In this document: positions 1 to 11,039 of the stretch, in pieces
Layout of the letters: every line of letters begins with the position of its first letter
Position numbering within the stretch: the first letter of the stretch is position 1
Source: Mytilus edulis
Lineage: Eukaryota; Mollusca; Bivalvia; Mytilida; Mytilidae
Assembly: GCF_963676685.1 (NCBI RefSeq)
Contig: NC_092355.1
Span: forward strand, 67,277,006-67,341,005
Direction: 5' to 3'
Length of the DNA stretch: 64,000 bases
The notes under the pieces: model-generated
What the model saw: only the letters and a program-made list of their open reading frames with translations
Told to the model about the DNA's origin: nothing
The model's database searches: none
Program-made: the position numbers and the translations under genes

Positions 1-887
1 AAGTAGACTTCATCACAAACTTATACAACTGTTGACGCCTACGCCGATGCCGAAAACATAATATCTTTGTCTCGCTTTTTGACTCCGTTATGGCGAGACA
101 GAAATCAAAACATTCGGATACTATATGAAAGGCGCGTGTCAATGTATTTGTTAATAAAATTTAAGATACCACATAAATGTATATCTTTTGTCAATAACCT
201 GTATCTTTCAAAACTTTTTGAACCTTTACGTTTTATATACACGTACTTTACAGTTTCGTACATTATTTAGAATTTTCAAATATTTTGATTATAGCGTCAC
301 TGATAAAACAAAATGCGTGGCTCACTTACATAAATTGTAAACATGGAAGTTTTTTTTAATTATTTATTTTTCAATAATTTATCGAATACATCAGGGAAAT
401 ACTGGCGTATTTTCGACATTATCCCAAAGGTCGAAATACAAGCGCTGGATTCATTTTTATATAATATGATTATCTTAAATGAATTATATACTCACTTTAA
501 TTCCGGTTGTTGGATCTGTAACATAACTATTTCCAAACTTCTGCTGAGTTTTCATTCTTTTTCCCATTTTCCATTACCGATGCATCTGTCTGTAAGAAAT
601 TTCAATATTTCGATAGTAAAATCAAACAATATCATAATGTAAAAGGAAAGAATTTCTTAAAATAATTCGCCGACTAGTGACTAGTTACGACTTATGGTTT
701 TGACAGGTGTGTATTTGTGCACGTAACAATGATTAAACCCAAAAACATTATGTCTTTGCACAAAAGCCAGCAAAATTTGTACTATATTGTATTCATTTGT
801 AAGTCTATATCCTCAGAGGAATCGGGTGCTCTTGGTTTGTTTGATATGGTGGTTAGTCAAATATGTGTGTTTGCTTTTGATACGTTT
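1..887. other. Intergenic DNA, no gene recognised
   Basis: Short open frames on the plus strand here (for example 343-642) have no recognisable domain and lack splice or start context, so I treat them as chance frames in AT-rich DNA. I see no RNA gene or clear repeat boundary. Confidence 0.4.
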
Positions 888-1107
888 GCCACATGTGGAG
901 CAGGATCTGCTTACCCGTCCGGAGCACCTGAGATCACCCCTAGTTTTTGATGGGGTTCGTGTTGTTTATTCTTTAGTTTTCTATGTTGTGTCATGTGTAC
1001 CATTGTTTGTCTGTTTGTCTTTTTCATTTTTAGCCATGGCGTTGTCAGTTTATTTTTAATTAATGAGTTTGACTGTTCCTACGATATCTTTCGTCCCCCT
1101 TTTATTT
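888..1107 (+). repeat. Penelope-like element 3' tail, truncated copy
   Basis: This block matches the sequence directly downstream of the reverse transcriptase frame at 8.1-9.1 kb. It shares the landmarks GTGGAGCAGGATCTGCTTAC, GAGATCACCCCTAG and ATGAGTTTGACTGT, and ends in TTTCGTCCCCC. No coding part remains, so it is a strongly 5'-truncated insertion. The open frames at 717-1059 run through this non-coding tail and are not genes. Confidence 0.75.
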
Positions 1108-1234
1108 ATGATAAAACGTGGTCATTTTAAAACTTTGTTTGAAAATTGAATTATTATTGTCTTAGGAAAAAAGTTAATATGCAATTTTCAGTACATCTAA
1201 TACACATAGTTCCTAAAAAAGGGTTTGTTTCTAT

Positions 1235-2112
1235 TCAAGATTCAAGATTTAATATTAAAAGTTTTATTTAGAGACGATATTCAATAAACTACATACACAC
1301 AAGCTCTATTGAGCTTTTCAAATCGACGTAAAAACAAAATACATAACACACACACACAATACAATACACACTCATAAAAGTCATGAAAACAAGACAATTA
1401 TAACATCATACAATGCATAGTAAGATACCAAATCATATAAATGACATATTAAAAGCATAGTACACTTACAACTAGTTAATAATAAAATAGCACAAATCGG
1501 ATAGTCACACAAAAAATAAAAAGTAAGATAAAACAGGCATAATCACTAAATGCATGTACTGCTCTGGCATGAGCTGTTACTTGGATCCCATGTTTGTACC
1601 AATTTTTTGAATTGGTCAAAAGATGTTTCCATTCGACAATGGTTCGGTAGCTCATTGCATTTGTGCAGCATTATAGCGAAACGACCTTAAGCCATACTTA
1701 GTAGTTCGAACTCTTGGGAGTTCTGCTGTTTCCTGTGATCTTAAATCATACTTGTTAATTTCTATACCAATCAAATCAGGAAGGTAGCTCGGACTTTTTT
1801 TGTGAATTATTCTAAATGTTTCTATTGCAATTGTTTTTATTCTTCTTTATTTAAAAGATGGTACTTTAGATTTTTCGAGCAGCTTTTCGTAAGGACTATC
1901 ATAATCTTCATAAATGAATTTTAGAGCTCTTTCTTGAATTTTTTCCATTTTTAAAGAATATTTTGTCACTACAGTAGTGCCAAATTATTGTACAATATTT
2001 AAAATCTGAAAGATTGAATGAGTAGTATGCTGTTAACCTACCTAGTTGTTTAAATATTTACCCATACGTTTTAGAATATTTAATTGTATTGATGCCTTTT
2101 TACATACATGTA
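1235..2112 (-). mobile_element. LINE (non-LTR retrotransposon) ORF2 3' end and 3' UTR, decayed
   Basis: Read on the minus strand from about 2112 down to 1560, the DNA encodes the C-terminal region of a non-LTR reverse transcriptase, spread over several frames. Recognisable blocks in order are KKASIQLNILKRMGKYL, LGRLTAYYSFNLSDFKYC, IQERALKFIYEDY and LPRVRTTKYGLRSFRYNAAQ. These are the thumb and C-terminal blocks of CR1/jockey-like elements. Stops and frameshifts separate them. 1235-1560 has no coding potential and is probably the 3' UTR. It ends in short tandem repeats (TTGAATC-like on the minus strand near 1235), a tail type common in CR1/L2-like LINEs. Family assignment is from memory of the motif pattern. 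Confidence 0.7.
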
Positions 2113-2213
2113 TGTCAGATATATGATTGTTAAAGTTTAAGTCCGAATATATAGTTTAACATTTTCTTATTATTGTAAAAATTACATTATTATTGTAGAA
2201 ATTACATATAAAA

Positions 2214-2335
2214 TTAAGAATGGAAATAGGGAATGTGCCAAAGAGACAACAACCCGACCATAGACCAGACAATAGCAGAAGATCACCAACAAGTCTTCAA
2301 TGCAACGAGAAATTCCCGCACCCGGAGTCAATATA
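2214..2335 (+). repeat. Dispersed repeat R1, 5' fragment
   Basis: The block contains AAAGAGACAACAACCCGACC followed by GAGAAATTCCCGCACCCGGA, shared with copies at 2862, 5858 (reverse), 6881, 40348 and 41240. The open frames at 2220-2475 run through this repeat and are not genes. Confidence 0.75.
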
Positions 2336-2589
2336 TTCAGCAATTCAAAATGTCGGCTTCCTTAGTTATAGACAAGGAGATAGAGAATTTTACGCTTACT
2401 GTCATCCAATCAGAACCATTGTTACAAAATGATTGCATTAGAATTCAATTTTTAAAGCATTATATTATGAAATGATAGGGATATTTATTTAGTTATCATT
2501 GATATGGTCATATTTATAAATTTACTGTTTACAAAACTTTTGAATTTTTGAAATACTAAGGCTTTTTTACCTCACAAAAGATTACATAA

Positions 2590-2762
2590 GCTTTATTTGG
2601 GAAAACATTTTGGAATTTTGGTCCTAAATGCTCTTCAACTTCGTACTTTATTTGGCTTTGTTAACATTTGTGGATTCGAGTGTCACTGATGAGTCTTTTG
2701 TTGACGAAACACGCGTAAATATAAAATCTAATCTTGGTATCTATGATCATTTGTTTAGCATT
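2590..2762 (-). repeat. Dispersed repeat R2 (ACGCGCGTTTCGTC family), diverged copy
   Basis: The block shares TTTTGGAATTTTGG, TGCTCTTCAACTT, GTCACTGATGAGTC and GACGAAAC(G/A)CGCGT with copies near 9.82, 32.48, 37.28 and 37.58 kb. It lies in the orientation reverse to the 9.82 kb copy and has no coding content. Confidence 0.65.
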
Positions 2763-2861
2763 TTACAATATTTTTAAAACAAATCAACTAAGAACCAGTT
2801 ATATTGTGAACATTTAAATATAATATGCGCAAATAATTCATAAGAATTGAGAATGATGAAA

Positions 2862-3190
2862 ATGGAAATAAGGCATATGTCAAAGAGATAACAACCTGAC
2901 CAATGACCAGAAAACAGCCCAAAGCCAACAATGTGTCTTCTACACATTTTCTCGAAAATCCCGCACTTCGAGGCGGACATCAGCTGCCCCTACACAAAAA
3001 TGTTTATTACATGTATGAGATCAGTGAAAAAGGGCAACACACTTAACCCCGAATTACAAAGATTAACTAAAATAAAAAAAAAACATACAATACTTACAAA
3101 GACAGACTTGGGACAAATGCAAAACTGTGGGTTGATACCACGGCATTTTCAATTATTTATTGTAAATACATATTTGATTACAAATATGAA
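2862..3190 (+). repeat. Dispersed repeat R1, diverged longer copy
   Basis: Starts with the R1 landmark (GTCAAAGAGATAACAACCTG), runs through AAATCCCGCACTTCGAGG and reaches the distal landmark GACTTGGGACAAATGCAAAA. It is more diverged than the copies at 6.9 and 41.2 kb. Open frames on both strands here are incidental. Confidence 0.65.
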
Positions 3191-3194
3191 CTAT

Positions 3195-3755
3195 CACATT
3201 TTATATGATTTCAATTCTCCTGTTTAAATACTAAATTTGTATTTTTACAAAAACAAAATCAACCAACTCAAGCTAATTTAAAAATTTCAACCTAGATCAA
3301 GAACTAAACCAGTGAATATATATTTTGTAGTGTCTGAGAGTAAACACTTTTCCGCGTGTAATACTGTCTTGTCTATGAAAGACACCTTTTCATGTTTAAT
3401 ATTGACCTTTTTAAAGGACTTTTGTTCACATCTTTGGACACGATATCATCCGAACGATATTTCATAATAACCTTCAGTTCGTGGATACAATTTACTGCAA
3501 AGAGCAGACAATATTTAATTCTACACCTGCGAATCTCATTTCCCAAAATATTGACAAAGAGATGTTTTAACATGTTAGTAGCCATCAAAATTTAATCTAG
3601 CCCTACACGTTAAGACGCTGTGAACTCCATTTACCTCTCAACTATTTTTTATTTATAGACTTATCTGTTAAATCAGATTTTTCTATATCCCTTTCAAAAA
3701 GTTTTCAGCACCTTTTCACACTCATCTATGTGTATTGAACTGTCATTTAGCTTGG
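3195..3755. other. No gene recognised
   Basis: Overlapping open frames on both strands at 3373-3595 have no recognisable motif. If the adjacent pseudogene once continued 3' on the minus strand, its transmembrane part should lie here, but I could not see it. Confidence 0.35.
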
Positions 3756-4062
3756 CTAATCACTTTGTTTCAGAATGTTCACAATTTTCTTTCCTTTGCA
3801 CTAAATACAAGTTAACATCGATTCATTGTGTGAAGTTTGAAAGTCTCCAGGACAAGTTCTTACACAAAACGGTTCTTTAAAAAGAGTGTGTTGAACATTA
3901 CGTTTTCCTTTTTTTTTTGAGCATGTCATTACCGAATTGTCTTGAAGTAGAAAATAGGTCTCTGTGCAAAAATATATACAGTATTGCTTGCAAATCGGAA
4001 CACATCACGATTTATTTTCTTTCCCTGAGTCTTTCTTACATAGAGTGGTTGATATATGATAT
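3756..4062 (-). pseudogene. Decayed cysteine-rich ectodomain exon, paralogue of the 39.3-39.8 kb exon
   Basis: Minus-strand translation gives, in one frame, TLCKKDSGKENKS, a stop, CVPICKQYCIYF, then YFLLQDNSVMTCSKKKG and FKEPFCVRTCPGDFQ, then LTCI, a stop, and CK. The intact exon at 39287-39778 reads PLCESGSKRKSCCF, YLLLVNSSNVLCSKHG, PREPFCTRTCPLGFQ and LTCSKC. Order, cysteine spacing and the EPFCxRTCP block match, so homology is clear. Two in-frame stops (near 4005-4007 and in the LTCI block) and no recognisable transmembrane segment downstream make this a pseudogene or relict exon. Neighbouring exons of this copy were not found. Confidence 0.7.
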
Positions 4063-4753
4063 GTGAATAATAGAAGAATGTCTTAAGTTTATTTATCCAA
4101 GATTTGACGGATTGAGTATCTATTTTTTTCTGCGTTAATTAATACGTCGTTTTTTTCTCATCCTTGTAAAAACTAATCAGTGTATATCAATCTTTATCAG
4201 TAAATTGAAAGGTTCAATAATGCAACAACACAATTGAGGTAAACTTCACACGTGTTTGCCATTAAAGCTGTAAAAGTAATCAAAACCGTGAAAGTGGCAT
4301 TTTGTTAATGTTGTCAATGGTTAAATGAGAGTTTTGAGAAACCAAAAATATAGCTTGAGAATCGTAATAAGGAAATTATAATTTTTTTAAAAATAATATT
4401 CTACTTAAAATGAAATCGTGCGTTCTCAATATGTACACATTATATTTAACCTTAATTTATCTGTCGAAACGCGATAAGTGAAGATTGCAAATATACGGAA
4501 GCTTAATGTACAATAAAATATCATAAAAGTATATCAATGGTACTTTTTGATTTGTGATATACATATAGTTCAGGAGAGAATTCAGTCAGACTATCTAAAT
4601 TGATAAGATGTCTAAAAACATAAAAAGACCATGTTTTGTTTGTTTTACTGTAATTATTTAGAAGTAGAAAATTTTTTGAACGTCAACTTGTGTTTGTTAC
4701 TGACTTAAGTAAGGTTAAGTGCTTTTACAATGATTCAAAATACCCATCCATTG
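4063..4753. other. AT-rich sequence with no feature seen
   Basis: No coding pattern, repeat family or RNA gene was recognised between the pseudogene and the foldback element. Confidence 0.35.
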
Positions 4754-4922
4754 TTAGTTCGGTATAATAAAATAATTGTGGCCCATTGAGTCGGTGATTA
4801 TCCAAAATTGTCAAGTTATTCCCCTCGGGCTAAAGCCCTCATCAAATAAACCTGACTCGGGTTGACAATTTTGGATAATCACCGACTAAATGGGCCACAA
4901 TTATTTTATTATACCGAACTAA
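4754..4922. mobile_element. Foldback MITE with 61-bp near-identical arms
   Basis: The left arm (4754-4814) begins TTAGTTCGGTATAATAAAAT. The right arm (4862-4922) is its reverse complement with a single mismatch (CCATTGAG against CCATTTAG). A 47-bp loop separates them and contains the small hairpin GGGCTAAAGCCC. The arms are flanked by or end in TA, consistent with a TA-target element such as a Tc1/mariner-type MITE. A transcript across it would form a long, almost perfect hairpin. Confidence 0.85.
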
Positions 4923-5857
4923 TATTCAAATCCACAGCGGGCCATAATTGTATAATTTTATTTCGAATAGACAGATAAAATTTTAAAGTTATTTCTGATA
5001 ATCATATTCTTAATTCCACTTTAAACCTGAGTAAACCATGAAAAAACGTTGATGACGTCACAGTCACATGACTAAATTATGCTAATGAGCTGATAAACAA
5101 AACAACGTCAGCCCATCAGAAGACGGGTTACATCCAAAATTAAATTATATAAAGTTAATCAAAAAGTAGAAAGTTGCATTGACTGGTCACACAAGAGATT
5201 AACGATAGACCTATCCTGTAAAATTAAATTCGGATGAATGTACAGACATGTGCAAAAGTATTTATGATGTTATAAGCAATAAGAAGATAAGATCATATGC
5301 TAATATCATTACGTTATTTGTTTGTGCATAAAAAACTATATTTCTATTTTTCAATCAAAATTGCATGTTTAAATCTGATTGATTTTCCTTTTAACTATTG
5401 ACATAACAAAAATTGTTAAATACATTTTACCTTAGATAACTAAGGCAAAAACCCAAACGATATACCTATTAGAGATGTAAGTATCAATAAAATTAAAATA
5501 CTAGTAAACTGATTATTTTGTGTTAAACAAAGATTATGACTGTACTTAAATAGATATATATAGGTATTTCACATCCAAAATTTTATGGAAATATTCTTTA
5601 TAAAGCACAAAAATGTCAGTATTCTCCTCAGAAACTAACAAAACCTTTAAATAGACTTATTAAAAGGGGATATAGTTACGATACTGTTGTCAGGTCATTA
5701 AAGATTGCATATTTTGGCTTTAACATTGATTCACTGATAGGGTCTTTGCATCGGAACTAAACAAATTTATTTCTAAAAAACAGTTGTTGGCATGACACGG
5801 GTTATGTTCTTCTCATATATTTTATGATAGTATGATACTAAACCCCTAACGGGAGGG
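4923..5857. other. No gene recognised
   Basis: AT-rich sequence with no long frame, known repeat or RNA gene that I can support. Confidence 0.35.
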
Positions 5858-6403
5858 ATTGTACCTGATATTCATATGATGAAGACATAATCTTTCAATC
5901 AGTTTAATTGAGGTCTGGAGCTGGCATGTCAGTTAACTGCTAGTAGTCTGTTGTTATTTATGTATTATTGTCATTTTATTTATTTTCTTTTGTTACATCT
6001 TTTGACATCAGACTCGGACTTCTCTTGAACTGAATTTTAATGTGCGTATTGTTATTCTTTTACTTTTCTACATTGGCTAGAGGTATAGGGGGAGGGTTGA
6101 GATCTCATAAACATGTTTAACCCCGCCGCAATTTTGCGCCTGTCCCAAGTCAGGAGCCTCTGGCCTTTGTTAGTCTTGTATGATTTTAAATTTTAGTTTC
6201 TTGTGTATAATTCGGAGTTTAGTATGACGTCCATTATCACTGTACTATTATGCATATTTTAGGGGCCAGCTGAAGGACACCTACGGGTGCGGGAATTCTC
6301 GCTACATTGAAGACCCATTGGTTGCCTTCGTCTGTTGTTTGCTCTATGGTCGGGTGGTTGTCGCTTTGACATATTCACCATTTCCTTTCTCAATTTTATG
6401 GAA
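5858..6403 (-). repeat. Dispersed repeat R1, near full-length copy (left arm of an inverted pair)
   Basis: Reading on the minus strand from about 6403, this copy has the R1 start (GACAACCACCCGACCATAGA), GAATTCCCGCACCCG, GACTTGGGACAGGCGC, GGTTAAACATGTTTATGAGA, and the distal end GAAGACATAATCTTTCAATC on the plus strand. It is about 545 bp and faces the copy at 6881-7445. Confidence 0.8.
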
Positions 6404-6409
6404 TGTTTA

Positions 6410-6700
6410 GTGCATTAAGCTTCCACCACGTAGCTACTTCTATTCAAAGTACTTTCGTAATACTTATTGACTAACGTGTATATTTGTCAAATTTTATCTG
6501 TTGCTGATTTTGTAACTTATGTTCTCTTCTTAATATTATTGATATACAATATAAGAAGGATATGATACTTGTTTCAACATAATAATACTAGATTAACTAT
6601 ATTAAAAGCACCTCTCTTTGTCAGTACTTGAAGCCTTCGGTGTCTCAAATAATCTTCTGTTAAATGAGATACTAGTTCCCAATTCTGAATCGCCTGAGAT
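6410..6700 (+). repeat. Segment paralogous to 18.93-19.34 and 20.74-21.14 kb
   Basis: Shared stretches include CTTCTATTCA, TACTTCCGTAAT-like, TTGACTAACGTGTATATTT and the later GAAGCCTTCGGTGTCTCAAATAATC (TTGATGTCTCGTATAATC in the 19 kb copy). It forms most of the spacer between the two facing R1 copies. No coding content is visible. Confidence 0.5.
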
Positions 6701-6880
6701 CAACTCCAGTTTTAAAAGGGCTTATGTTACTTAGGCATTATAGAAAAAAAATTGAAAACAGCTGTCAAATTCATGATTTGGTAAAGGCACTTTTTATTTA
6801 GAAAATTGTGGATTAAACCTGTTTTATACTTCCCACATTAAACTTTTAGACCAATTAAGGTGGCCCAACGTGAAATATAT

Positions 6881-7445
6881 AAAATTTAGAATGGAAATGA
6901 GGAATGTGACAAAGAGACAACAACCCGACCTTAGAACAGACAACAGCACAAGGTTACCAACAGGTCTTCAATGCATCGAGAAATTCCCGCACCCGGAGGT
7001 GTCCTTCAACTGGCCCCTAAACACACACACACACACATATATATATTTATATTAGTTCAGTGATAATGAACGTCATACTAAACTCCAAATTGTACACAAG
7101 AAACTAGAATTAAAAATACTACAAGACTTACAAAGGCCAGAGGCTCCTGACTTGGGACAGGCGCAAAAATACAGTGGGGTTAAACATGTTTATGAGATAT
7201 CAACCTTCCCCCTATACCTCTAGCCAATGCAGAAAAAGTAAATGTATAACAATACGCACATTTTAATTCAGTTCAAGAGAAGTCCGAGTCTGATGTCAGA
7301 AGATGTAACCAAAGAAAATAAACAAAATGACACTAGTACATAAATAACATCAGACTACTAGCAGTTACCTGACATGCCAGCTTCAGACTTCAAATTGAAT
7401 GATTGAAAGATTATGTCTTCATCATATGAATATCAGGCATATACA
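6881..7445 (+). repeat. Dispersed repeat R1, near full-length copy (right arm of an inverted pair)
   Basis: Contains all R1 landmarks in order: AAAGAGACAACAACCCGACC, AATTCCCGCACCCGGAGG, a CA microsatellite (7020-7036), CCAGAGGCTCCTGACTTGGG, GGTTAAACATGTTTATGAGA, GAGAAGTCCGAGTCTGATG and GATTATGTCTTCATCATATG. It is the mirror copy of 5858-6403. The internal open frames are chance. Confidence 0.8.
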
Positions 7446-7689
7446 ATGATTATCATTGCATACGCTATGTTATTTCAAAACCATATTCTAAAACTTAAAA
7501 TGAAGTATAAGAATACAAAAATTGCTGTCATTCTCCAGAAAGTCGAAATTATTATGAAAATTAAATTACTCTATTTAGTTATGTATTTAAGTACCGTTAT
7601 GATATTTACTCTTTCAAAATTTGTGTTTAATTTCCAAATACAAAATGTACAAAAACGTTGGTAAACACTCACATTGTTTGGAATTCGTG

Positions 7690-9447
7690 TATGAGTTATG
7701 CCGCTTTGCGCGATAGAAATTACTATTTACGACAGAAACGTCCAAAAAGTGGAATAGTCCACAAGTTAAAAAATATTCGTCTTCTGAAACTGTTACGACC
7801 TCCATGATAAATATGTTGTTGTCCCCGCAGACAAAGCCCCAAATAACATCGTTTTTGTCTGTAAAAGTCACTACATTAATTGCTTGATAAACGAATTAGG
7901 TATAGACAATTCACTTGGAAACTCAACATATACCCTCACGACACTTACCAAAGAGGAAATCCTGGATAATCATAGGTCTGTTCTTTGTTCCTTTGGTATT
8001 TCAACCAAAGATGAAGAACTGTATCTTCCATCACTGTATTGGATACCTAAACTATATCACAACGGTATATTGCTGGGACTTCCAAGTGCTCCACGAAACC
8101 TCTTTCTAAATTATTAACATCAATGTTATCAGCAATCAAAGACGGGCTTCAAAGTTATTGTGAAACTGTCTATTCTAGAGGTGGCGTGAATCAGATGTGG
8201 ATACTTAAAAATTCCAAAGAGTACATACAATCTAACTCTCTTTCATCTTGTAACAGTATTAAAACATTTGACTTTTCTACTCTTTACACAAGTATTCCAC
8301 ATTCCAAACTAAAAGACAAATTGAAAGAGTTGGTATTACTTTGCTTCATAAAAAAGAATGGCCAACGTAGATACAAGTATTTTGTCGTAGGGAGGGATAA
8401 ATCATACTTTGTAAAGAATCACTCTGATTCAAACAAAAAATTCTCTGAAACCGATATAATCAAGATGCTTGATTTCTTGATTGACAACATATTTGTAACG
8501 TTCGGAGGACGTGTTTTTCAACAGACTGTCGGCATCCCAATGGAAACAAAATGTGCCCCTCTACTTGTCGACTTGAATGTTAATTATTATGAGGCTGACT
8601 TCATGCAGGAACTTCTTAGGAAGAAAGATAACAAGTTAGCAATATCCTTTAACTCTACTTTCCGCTATATAGATGACGTGCTTTCACTAAACAATTTAAA
8701 ACTTGGTGACTATGTGGAACGCATCTATCCCATCGAATTGGAGATAAAGGATACTACAGATACACTTAAGTCGGCTTCATATCTTGACTTACATCTAGAA
8801 ATTGACAATGAGGGTCGGTTGAAAACAAAACTTTACGACAAAAGAGATGATTTCAGCTTTCCAATTGTGAACTTTTCATTTCTAAGTAGCAACATTCCAG
8901 CAGCACCTGCATACGGGGTATATATCTCCCAATTGATACGATATTCCCATGCTTTCATTTCCTATCATGATTTTCTTGATAGAGGGTTACTCCTCACAAG
9001 GAAGCTATTAAACCAAGAGTTCCAAATGGTGAAGTTGAAATCATCTCTTCGTAAATTTTACGGACGCCATCACGGGTTGGTTGACCGTTATGGAATAACC
9101 GTTTCACAAATGATATCGGATATGTTCCTTACGTCGTAATTACAATCACCTTCCCTTTCAAAAATGTGACCTACCGAATTAGACTATTTACCGAATTTGT
9201 AATCACATAAGCAACACGACGGGTGCCACATGTGGAGCAGGATCTGCTTACCCTTCCGGAGCACCTGAGATCACCCCTAGTTTTTGGTGGGGTTTGTGTT
9301 GTTAATTCTTTAGTTTTCTATGTTGTGTCATGTGTACTATTGTTTTTTCTGTTTTTCTTTTTCATTTTTAGCCATGGTGTTGTCAGTTTGTTTTAGATTT
9401 ATGAGTTTGACTGTCCCTTTGTTATCTTTCGTCCCTCTTTTCTTTTA
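7690..9447 (+). mobile_element. Penelope-like retroelement: frameshifted reverse transcriptase plus 3' tail
   Basis: The best-preserved retroelement in the window. The first coding block (about 7813-8050) reads VVVPADKAPNNIVFVCKS and ends at the LPSLYWIPKL motif. A frameshift near 8052 moves the frame; it then continues from about 8058 (QRYIAGTSKCSTKPLSKLL) into a 338-residue open frame ending at 9139. That frame has FDFSTLYTSIPHSKL, VGIPMETKCAPLL (usual form GTNCAP), the catalytic FRYIDDVLS, and the distal SYLDLHLEIDN, KLYDKRDDF and YGVYISQLIRYS blocks. This is the Penelope-type arrangement. I see no GIY-YIG endonuclease after the RT, so it is endonuclease-lacking or truncated. 9140-9447 is a non-coding tail repeated at least ten times elsewhere in the window. 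The upstream end is uncertain. The frameshift and the changed GTN motif argue that it is dead. Confidence 0.75.
8058..9139 (+). pseudogene. Penelope-like reverse transcriptase frame
   Basis: A continuous frame of about 360 codons within the Penelope-like element; the first methionine codon in frame is at 8123. The polymerase palm is visible: motif A region FDFSTLYTSI, motif B region QTVGIPMETKCAP and motif C YIDD. The distal part carries SYLDLHLEID, KLYDKRDDFSFPIVN and the RKFYGRHHGLVDRYGI end block. The N-terminal part lies in another frame upstream (about 7813-8050). The protein would synthesise element cDNA at a nick if it were intact. It is called a pseudogene because of the frameshift and the altered motif B. 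Confidence 0.7.
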
Positions 9448-9814
9448 CAACATATATTTACAAAACAAACACTATCTGAAATAACACAATACACCATTTA
9501 GCAGAAACAAGATTTCTTTTACAAGCAAAAAAAGAAGTTTGATTTAAGTGTCTACTAGGATGCACCTTTACAATCTTCAAAATATTTCTCCTATAAAGTT
9601 TAAAGAAAATGTTTTCACCATACAAATCGACATCAGAAACTGCTTTTATTTTGGAATTGTTATTCTCTTCAATGTTGTTATATATTTGTTCTTCCCACTG
9701 TTCCGAATATTGATGGCACTGGTGAGTCTTAGATAGTGGTTGATTCCACTGCTTGCTAATGCTTTTTTCCTTGGTTATTATCACTGCAGTCAGCATTCTT
9801 GTATCGACTTTATA

Positions 9815-10015
9815 GTTATCAAAAGTACTAGGATTATAATTTAGTACACCAGACGCGCGTTTCGTTTACATAAGACTCATTAGTGACGCTCATATAAAAA
9901 TAGTTATAAACCAAACAAGTACAAAGTCGAAGAGCATTGATGATCCAAAATTCCAAAAAGTTGTGCCAAATACGACTAAGGTAATCTATTCCTGGGACAA
10001 GATGATCACTGATTA
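9815..10015 (+). repeat. Dispersed repeat R2
   Basis: Contains AGGATTATAATTTAGTACAC, AGACGCGCGTTTCGT, TAAGACTCATTAGTGACGCTC, GAAGAGCATTGATGATCC and GTAATCTATTCCTGGGA. It is a well-preserved copy of the family whose tandem copies lie at 37.28-37.87 kb. The minus-strand open frame at 9834-10148 crosses it and is incidental. Confidence 0.7.
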
Positions 10016-10428
10016 CTTCATTGGTGACGTCATTTTCCGTTTGTTCACTGTTACTAGCCCAATTAAACCTGATGCATAGTAGTAGACCAGAATGTAAAAT
10101 TGATGCATGAATGAAGCCAAGATATAAAAAGACTTGCATCAAACACATACTTTGATATAGTTGGCTAGTAAGTGCCTACAATTTACACTTTGAAATTATG
10201 AATATGACAATGAAACTTCAAATGAACACAAATAAATGACTTTATATATAATTTCAAATGATTTCTTTACACCAACATTTACAGAATTTTAAATAAATAA
10301 GTTCACTAAATGGACTTTAATGAATGCTTTCTTATTTGTATCATTATTGTCAACTCGGAAATTTATTCATGATTTAACATTTAGAAAAAATTTTGATCGG
10401 CAAAAATGAGAGATCTTATTATGGCGAT

Positions 10429-10690
10429 TTAAAAATTTAAACACGGGAAATCACCAAAGGAATTTGTGTTTTGCAACCATTGTACATCAGATGCATGACG
10501 GGTGCAAACAATTGCAGCGGGATTAAACGTTTTAACCTTACCAAACATTCTCCCTTTGCTGAAACAATAGTATAACATCCCAACATAGAAAGACGTACTA
10601 TAAAATTTCGATTGGAAGGCGTAACTCAATCAAAAAAACGTAGTAACACAAATAACATACCATGACATTTTTTTAGCGTAAAGGTCACAG
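10429..10690 (-). repeat. Internal part of repeat family R3 (TIR type TATAGGAAGATGTGG)
   Basis: Matches the body of the copy at 38.44-38.90 kb: gcaaacaattgcagcgg, AACAATAGTATAACATCCCA, AAAGACGTACTATAAAAT and CTCAATCAAAAAAACGTAGT against the corresponding blocks at 38.71-38.86 kb. The terminal inverted repeat is not visible here. The open frame on the minus strand is incidental. Confidence 0.5.
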
Positions 10691-11039
10691 AACTTTATTT
10701 AACAAACCTTTGATTTGACGCAATTCCATTCTAAGGAATACATATTTAAGTAGAATACCTTTTTCATATTTTTTGTTTGTATTTCTGTTTTCAAAGGTTT
10801 AATTTACGAGTTTAAAACTTAAATTTCGTGGTCTAATAAATGGGAAGTTAATTGCCTGTATTATGCGTGTATTCCCAAATTTTTTGTCTTCTGATTATAT
10901 GTTGGTGTCAACAATAAATGGAAACCGGGATATTTATCACGTTTTACTTTTCTTTCTAATATTTCTTTTTTGTTTTCATTCTTGATAAACTAACGTAATG
11001 GGGATCAGTACTGATTTCTTCGACAGATGCAGATGATTA

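Noticed and set aside
717..1059. 77- and 90-codon overlapping frames
   Set aside because: They cross the Penelope-like 3' tail, which is non-coding at its source copy.
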